Positions 59,557 through 64,000 of a stretch of 64,000 nt of DNA are shown piece after piece. The translations under genes were made by a program, and so were the position numbers. Each line of letters opens with the position of its first letter. Positions within the stretch are counted from its first letter, which is position 1. Location: the NCBI GenBank assembly GCA_019239895.1, contig JAFAZH010000045.1, positions 84,675 to 148,674 of the forward strand, read 5' to 3'. The notes beneath the pieces are model-generated. The model was given only the letters and a program-made list of their open reading frames with translations. It did no database searches and was not told the DNA's origin. The stretch comes from Abditibacteriaceae bacterium (GTDB lineage: Bacteria; Armatimonadota; Abditibacteriia; Abditibacteriales; Abditibacteriaceae).

Positions 59557-59664
59557 AAAAGTAAAAAATATAAAATGCAAAATTTCTAAACTAAAAGGCA
59601 GTCATAGCCTCGACCTCTGCTAAACGAGCTGCTTTTTGCCTTTTACTTTTACATTTCACCTTTT
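59557..59664. repeat. Intergenic AT-rich imperfect inverted repeat
   Basis: Left side (AAAAGTAAAAAATATAAAAT ...) and right side (... GCCTTTTACTTTTACATTTC) are imperfect complements made of the word AAAAGTAAAA. It fills the gap between proC and yggT. Confidence 0.6.
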
Positions 59665-59668
59665 TAGT

Positions 59669-60469
59669 TTATCCCAATTCACTGGCGCGTTCTGTGGCGG
59701 CTTGCACCGCATCCATCACCGCACCGCGAAAGGCGTTTTGTTCCAGGACATGTAAACCGGCAATCGTAGTACCCCCTGGTGAAGCCACCAAGTCCTTTAA
59801 CACCCCCGGATGCTGCCCTGTTTGCAGCACCATCTGCGCCCCGCCTAAAACCGTCTGCGCGGCCAGTTGAGTGGCGACATTGCGCGGCAAGCCCATTTTA
59901 ACCCCGGCATCACTGAGGGCTTCAATGAACACGTACACGTAAGCAGGCCCGGAACCTGAAAGCCCTGTCACTGCATCCATCAGCTTTTCGCTAATGTCCA
60001 CCGCTGTCCCCACCGCGCCGAAGATGCGATGGGCCAACTCCCGGTGCTTTTCCTCCGCGTGAGTGCCCAGACAAATGACCGCCGCGCCCTGCCCGACTAA
60101 GGCTGGCGTATTGGGCATGACCCGAATACATGGCACGGGCTGGCTAAAGCTGTCTTCTATCTGCTTGGTGGTTATGCCAGGGGCAATGGAAATGAGGGTT
60201 TGAGCGGAGGTCAATGTATCGCGCAATGGTTCTAGGGCGGTTTTCATGTCCTGCGGCTTAACGGCCACCAAAACCGCTTCGGCATCCTGCACCGCCGCCT
60301 GGCGGTCATTGGCGGCGCGGATGTTCAACTTGTCGGCCAGGCTTTGGACTGCCTCGGCACGGACATCATAGGCCACAATCTCCGGCGGAGCGTAGACTCC
60401 AGCTTCAATGAGGCCACGCATAAGCGCCTCGCCCATTGCGCCCGCACCTAAAAACGCGATAGTAGACAT
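59669..60469 (-). CDS. proC: Pyrroline-5-carboxylate reductase
   Basis: A 266-residue enzyme making proline from pyrroline-5-carboxylate with NAD(P)H. Rossmann loop MSTIAFLGAGAMGEALMRGL, AVLVAVKPQDM, RVMPNTPALVGQGAAVI, and the C-terminal AVTGLSGSGPAYVYVFIEALSDAGVKMGLPR and DLVASPGGTTIAGLHVLE are all canonical. It lies between sepF and yggT, as in Firmicutes-type division clusters. Confidence 0.95.
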   Translation of the reverse strand: MSTIAFLGAGAMGEALMRGLIEAGVYAPPEIVAYDVRAEAVQSLADKLNIRAANDRQAAVQDAEAVLVAVKPQDMKTALEPLRDTLTSAQTLISIAPGITTKQIEDSFSQPVPCIRVMPNTPALVGQGAAVICLGTHAEEKHRELAHRIFGAVGTAVDISEKLMDAVTGLSGSGPAYVYVFIEALSDAGVKMGLPRNVATQLAAQTVLGGAQMVLQTGQHPGVLKDLVASPGGTTIAGLHVLEQNAFRGAVMDAVQAATERASELG

Positions 60470-60490
60470 GGATTAGCCACTGCCCTTGTC

Positions 60491-61195
60491 CTACCGCTCC
60501 CAGGAACGGCGATCACCCGATTGGAGGGATTGATAAGAAGGCGAGGGTGGCATGGCGCTTTGTGGATGCGCCACTTGTGCATCACTGGCGGGAGTGCCTG
60601 CCCCGGTGGATTGATTTAGCGGCGTCACATCTTTAAAGAAGAAGTCGGGGTTTTCGCCGTAATCGGTCTCATCACTACTGATCTCGAAATCCTGGGGCGT
60701 AAACAGAAAGATAGTCTCGCCCAACTTCATGGCATGGCCACCATCAAGACCGTAGCAGACGCCACTCATGAAATCAATGATTCGCATGGAGTTCACGCGA
60801 TCTACCGATTCCAGGTTCAATACTACAGCGGAACCCGTTTTAAGGTAATCAGCGGCAATGGAGGCTTCTTCGAGGTTAGTTGGTTTGAGCGTGTAGATAT
60901 TTTTCTCACGCGCGCGAAGTGGTGTGGGCACCGGGCGCAAACGCCGGGAGGCAGCCCCAGTGGAACCCGATGAACCGCCTCCATAGCTGGGCGGCACATA
61001 GCTTGAAGCAGACGAGTAGGTGTCGCTGTATTTATCGCTGCGGGAATTGCTGCCATTGCCGCCACTACCGTTGTAAGTGGATGGGCTTGATGCAGGTGTG
61101 TTATGCGCGTCATGGTCATCGGGCGCATAATCCTCTTCATCCTCGTGGTTCCAAATGTTCTTGAAACTACGTACAGCCTGAGTGACTGCATTCAT
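60491..61195 (-). CDS. sepF: Cell division protein SepF with a Gly/Ser-rich linker
   Basis: A 234-residue FtsZ-binding division protein. The N terminus MNAVTQAVRSFKNIWN is an amphipathic membrane-anchor-like helix. A Gly/Ser/Tyr-rich disordered linker (about 25-95) precedes the conserved SepF core KIYTLKPTNLEEA-like (NIYTLKPTNLEEASIAADYL), VVLNLESVDRVNSMRIIDFMSGVCYGLDG and TIFLFTPQDFEI. The linker and the extra C-terminal Gln/Ser tail make it longer than typical SepF (about 150). AGGAGG lies eight bases before the ATG. SepF replaces FtsA/ZipA as FtsZ tether in many Terrabacteria. Confidence 0.94.
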   Translation of the reverse strand: MNAVTQAVRSFKNIWNHEDEEDYAPDDHDAHNTPASSPSTYNGSGGNGSNSRSDKYSDTYSSASSYVPPSYGGGSSGSTGAASRRLRPVPTPLRAREKNIYTLKPTNLEEASIAADYLKTGSAVVLNLESVDRVNSMRIIDFMSGVCYGLDGGHAMKLGETIFLFTPQDFEISSDETDYGENPDFFFKDVTPLNQSTGAGTPASDAQVAHPQSAMPPSPSYQSLQSGDRRSWER

Positions 61196-61298
61196 CTTCT
61201 GCCTCCTGAAGTGTAATGTAAAGTGTGATGAAATCTGTAACGAAAATTGCTAAAGGAAACGGCTTATGTAACTGCAATCAAATAAGTCACTAGCGCTG

Positions 61299-61420
61299 CC
61301 CGCCTGTAAACAAGCGGGCTGAGTGGAGAAGCCCGCTGAACCGGGCTAACACCCTGACAGCCTCACTTTAGCCCCGTTCAGGGGGCTTTGGCTTTCAGCC
61401 CGCTGCTTTAGCGGCGGGTA
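61299..61420. repeat. Dispersed palindromic repeat, copy 2 (CCCGCCGCTAAAGC family)
   Basis: Inverse-oriented relative of the element at 207-323, sharing the terminal CCCGCCGCTAAAGCAGCG block and the inner AGCCCCCTGAACGGGGCTAA block. It occupies the gap between yggS and sepF and separates yggS from the rest of the cluster. Confidence 0.75.
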
Positions 61421-61470
61421 AGCTATTAGTCACTATACAGCTTAACTCAACACCTCTCAATGTGCATCGT

Positions 61471-62178
61471 TTAGCGCGCACCAAAAAGAGCGGTGCCGAT
61501 TCTCACTAAGGTTGCGCCTTCCTCCACAGCAACCTCAAAGTCATGAGACATACCCATTGAGAGATGCACCACGCCACTCTTAAAAACATCTTTTGGCTCT
61601 GTTAAGAGAACATCGCGGGCTTCTCTTAACTGCCTAAAATAAGGACGCATTTGTTCGGCATCCTCGTGGTAAGGCGGCAAGCACATTAAGCCGCGCACGG
61701 CAATGTTAGGTAGAGCCGCACACTGCTGGACCAAGGTTGGTAAGTCCTCTAGAGCACAACCGGCTTTGCTGGCTTCATCGCCTAAATTGACCTGCAACAG
61801 CACCTCCTGCACCTTCTGCTGTGCCCGCGCCGCTTTATCCAAAGCTGTGGCTAAACTTAACCGGTCAACACTATGAATTAAATCAAAGTAATGAACGGCA
61901 TCCTTCGCCTTGTTGCTTTGCAGCGCACCAATCAAATGCCAGCGCACCTGCTTAACGCACTTCGTATCGTTTAGGGCTGCTCTTTTAGCGATACCTTCCT
62001 GCACATAGTTCTCGCCAACTTCACTTAACCCTGCTTCCAGGAACGGTTTCAACCGCTCTGGGGGCACTGTTTTAGCCGCCCCCACGAGGCTGACCTCACT
62101 CGACTCCCGCCCCACACGGTCACAGGCTGCCGCGATGCGAGTGCGCAAACCGTACAAAATATCACTGGCTGCATCCAC
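61471..62178 (-). CDS. yggS: YggS family pyridoxal phosphate-binding protein
   Basis: A 235-residue PLP-binding protein (PLPBP/YggS family) that keeps PLP homeostasis. Motifs: LVGAAKTVPPERLKPFLEAGLSEVGENYVQE with the PLP lysine in A-K-T, WHLIGALQSNKAKDAV, LIHSVDRLSLA, LLQVNLGDEASKAGC, and VHLSMGMSHDFEVAVEEGATLVRIGTALFG. The start is a GTG at 62178. It is the first gene of the division-associated cluster. Confidence 0.95.
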   Translation of the reverse strand: MDAASDILYGLRTRIAAACDRVGRESSEVSLVGAAKTVPPERLKPFLEAGLSEVGENYVQEGIAKRAALNDTKCVKQVRWHLIGALQSNKAKDAVHYFDLIHSVDRLSLATALDKAARAQQKVQEVLLQVNLGDEASKAGCALEDLPTLVQQCAALPNIAVRGLMCLPPYHEDAEQMRPYFRQLREARDVLLTEPKDVFKSGVVHLSMGMSHDFEVAVEEGATLVRIGTALFGAR

Positions 62179-62333
62179 CGGATTAACCCCAACTATAACA
62201 TGGATTTAACAAACACGCAAACAAAAAATAAGGCAAACTCATCAACTTATTTTTGACCTACTTTGCGGCCTGCGCTATAGTCTAAAGCATAGCCTTGGTT
62301 GCGCCATCTTTCTCCGGCTTATTCTCTGCCATT

Positions 62334-63305
62334 ATGCTGACATTTTCTCACCCTACACCCGCTGCTATACCCGATATTGTCGAGTTGTGGAACGCCGCCT
62401 TTGGCCCTGACCTGCCCATGACGGCACGCCTCTTGCGCCAGACTGTGGAAGGCGATCCTTATTATGACCCGGAAGGTGTGTGGATCGCGCAGGCTGATGG
62501 ACAATTGGTGGGTTGGGTTTTGAGCAAGTCCATGCAATCTGCCGGGCCAGAGTTAGGCCGGTTCCAGGGCCGGGGCGGTATTGGTGGACTGTGCGTGCAT
62601 CCAGATTATCAACGTCGGGGCATTGCCACCCAACTTTTAGACCGGGCCGAAAATTATTTGCGCGCCAGCGGTTCGCCTGTCACGACGCTCTATTTTCCCC
62701 ACCACCTGTTGCCAGGTATTCCAGCCGAGTGCGAGGCGGCACTAGCCCTTTTCAAAAAGCGTGGCTATAGCGGCTTTAACCTCTCCGTAGATATGTGGCA
62801 CGACTTAACAGATTATGCCTTGCCCGCAAAAGTGAAGGAGGCGATGGCGAATAACCCAGAGGTCGAATTGCGCCCGGCACAAGACGGCGAAGTTGATGCA
62901 GTGATAAAGATGGTGGAGCGTGAGTTTCCAGGCGGGTGGACTTACTCCACGAGGCGGCACTTTCGCAGTGGCGGCAAGGTCTCGGACATCGTTATTGCCA
63001 TAGAACAAGGCGAAGTGATTGGTTTCTGCCATACGGCGGACTGGCATTCTGCCTGGTTATTGCCCAGCACCTACTGGTTTCCCCTGCTGGGCGAATATTA
63101 TGGCGGGTTGGGGCCGGTTGGCATGGCAGCAGCCCATCGCAAGCGCGGCTTAGGGCTGGCGATCACCGCAATGGCGGTGTGGAACCTAAAACAGCGCGGG
63201 GTACGTCAAATGGCTATAGATTGGACAAGTCTTGTAGACTTCTATGGTAAATTAGGTTTCTCCGTCTGGAAGCGTTATTTGCAGGCAGAACAAAAAATTT
63301 GTTAA
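62334..63305 (+). CDS. Tandem GNAT acetyltransferase
   Basis: About 323 residues from the ATG at 62334; a TTG at 62295 is possible but less likely. Two GNAT domains are fused: the first has GIGGLCVHPDYQRRGIATQL (full acetyl-CoA loop Q-R-R-G-I-A), the second GPVGMAAAHRKRGLGLAITA and ends VDFYGKLGFSVWKRY. The tandem layout recalls mycothiol-synthase-like and related enzymes; the acceptor is unknown. It is divergent from yggS. Confidence 0.88.
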   Translation: MLTFSHPTPAAIPDIVELWNAAFGPDLPMTARLLRQTVEGDPYYDPEGVWIAQADGQLVGWVLSKSMQSAGPELGRFQGRGGIGGLCVHPDYQRRGIATQLLDRAENYLRASGSPVTTLYFPHHLLPGIPAECEAALALFKKRGYSGFNLSVDMWHDLTDYALPAKVKEAMANNPEVELRPAQDGEVDAVIKMVEREFPGGWTYSTRRHFRSGGKVSDIVIAIEQGEVIGFCHTADWHSAWLLPSTYWFPLLGEYYGGLGPVGMAAAHRKRGLGLAITAMAVWNLKQRGVRQMAIDWTSLVDFYGKLGFSVWKRYLQAEQKIC

Positions 63306-63361
63306 GCTTACAATCTTGAGCTTAACTGATATTACAGGTATATAAAGAGAGCCACAGAGCA

Positions 63362-64000
63362 ATGCCGAACCCCTTAATCGCAGATACTGAAATCTCCGGG
63401 GCGGGCGATGTATCGCGCCGCGACACTGCCCCTACAACCAACGGGCATGATACCAACGGCCACAATAACAGTATGCATGGCACGGCCAATGGCAACGGCA
63501 CTAAAACCGCTGGGGCTGCCACCATTGCCCAAACCACCACAAATCGCCTTGCTAATGGTAGTGGCGCGAGCAACAATATCAAAGAAGCAGCGGATGAGAC
63601 TTCTCCTGCTTCCGACCAGCTAACACAATTGCTGGAGAAATTAAGGACACGACAGGCCACTATCGGCATCCTGGGCATGGGTTATGTCGGTTTGCCTCTC
63701 ATTACGGCTTTTGGCAAAGCTGGCTTTTCCACTATCGGCTTCGATACCAAAACCACTACGGTAGAAGCCCTTCAGCGGGGCGAATCACACATTGGCGATG
63801 TGCCTGCGGCTCTCATCCAGGAGTTGCGCCAGGCCAATAAGTTCAAGGCCACCACCGATTTTTCACAGTTAGGCTCCTGCGATGTCGCCATCATCTGTGT
63901 GCCCACCCCGCTCACAGAAATGCGCGAGCCGGATTTGACCTTTGTCTGTTCCGCCTGTAAAGCGGTGCGTGACCAACTCCATGCGGGACAACTCGCTGTT
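63362..64000 (+). CDS. Nucleotide-sugar dehydrogenase (UDP-sugar type), partial, with disordered N-terminal extension
   Basis: The gene runs off the right edge after 213 codons. Residues 1-98 are Asn/Gly/Thr/Ala-rich with HDTNGHNNSMHGTANGNG, with no resemblance to the family. The Rossmann domain begins ATIGILGMGYVGLPLITAFGKAGFSTIGFD, the UDP-glucose/UDP-ManNAc/UDP-GlcNAc dehydrogenase signature, followed by CDVAIICVPTPLTEMREPDLTFV. Such enzymes make uronic or aminouronic acid precursors for exopolysaccharide or O-antigen. The catalytic Cys lies beyond the window. Confidence 0.9.
   Translation, partial: MPNPLIADTEISGAGDVSRRDTAPTTNGHDTNGHNNSMHGTANGNGTKTAGAATIAQTTTNRLANGSGASNNIKEAADETSPASDQLTQLLEKLRTRQATIGILGMGYVGLPLITAFGKAGFSTIGFDTKTTTVEALQRGESHIGDVPAALIQELRQANKFKATTDFSQLGSCDVAIICVPTPLTEMREPDLTFVCSACKAVRDQLHAGQLAV

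Overview
The window looks like chromosomal DNA from a diderm, non-proteobacterial bacterium of roughly 50-55% GC. My best guess is a member of Armatimonadota or a neighbouring terrabacterial lineage. The reasons are the mix of genes: Firmicutes/Cyanobacteria-type housekeeping genes (sepF-yggT-yggS cluster, mcsA-mcsB, coaX, polyphosphate glucokinase, DUF151 nuclease) beside an outer-membrane secretin with type IV pilus assembly genes, plus many glycine-rich proteins and intergenic palindromic repeats. No rRNA or tRNA gene was seen, so the phylum is an inference from gene content only.

Layout. 1-2561: end of a glycerophosphodiesterase, then a small + strand cluster (histidine phosphatase, unknown protein, GNAT). 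2576-6396: a small membrane protein and a giant ECF sigma factor fused to three jelly-roll-like repeats. 6656-10714: sugar isomerase-like protein, NAD synthetase, and a gene of unknown function with a decayed Crp/Fnr remnant upstream. 10775-16907: pyruvate carboxylase, then a divergent MarR regulator / ClC chloride channel pair. 17098-24556: carbohydrate block (GH1-like, SDR, the ppgK-gnd-fba operon for glucose phosphorylation, pentose phosphate and glycolysis, GH71-like and GH43-like enzymes). 24553-30547: putA, moxR-coaE, hisG. 30692-40141: a type IV pilus/secretin operon (pilM-pilN-pilO, PilP-like, a barrel-less secretin-like Gly-rich protein, secretin) with a near-consensus sigma-70 promoter and terminators. 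40370-46000: DUF151 nuclease, Gfo/Idh/MocA dehydrogenase, and a metzincin-type protease gene broken by two single-base frameshifts. 46134-52841: ilvE, mcsA-mcsB (protein arginine kinase), CDGSH protein, coaX, an exported protein, dusB. 52867-55635: an LRR-Roc-COR-TIR (Roco) protein. 55799-58909: a large exported protein with a CBM9-like domain. 58947-62178: the division-associated cluster yggS-sepF-proC-yggT-yggU. 62334-64000: tandem GNAT protein and the start of a nucleotide-sugar dehydrogenase.

Two themes run through the non-coding DNA. First, at least ten gene gaps hold long inverted repeats of about 85-155 bp. Most have unrelated sequences, two families have a second copy in the window, and one element appears to be inserted inside another (41000-41301). 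Second, low-complexity Gly/Pro/Ala-rich insertions sit in the middle of otherwise ordinary families (PilM, secretin, PilP-like, SepF, the UDP-sugar dehydrogenase N terminus).

The strongest candidates for an unusual biological system are the single-gene LRR-GTPase-TIR protein (a plausible NLR-like immune or stress effector), the membrane-linked sigma factor carrying three putative ligand-binding repeats, and the pilus operon with its barrel-less secretin paralogue.
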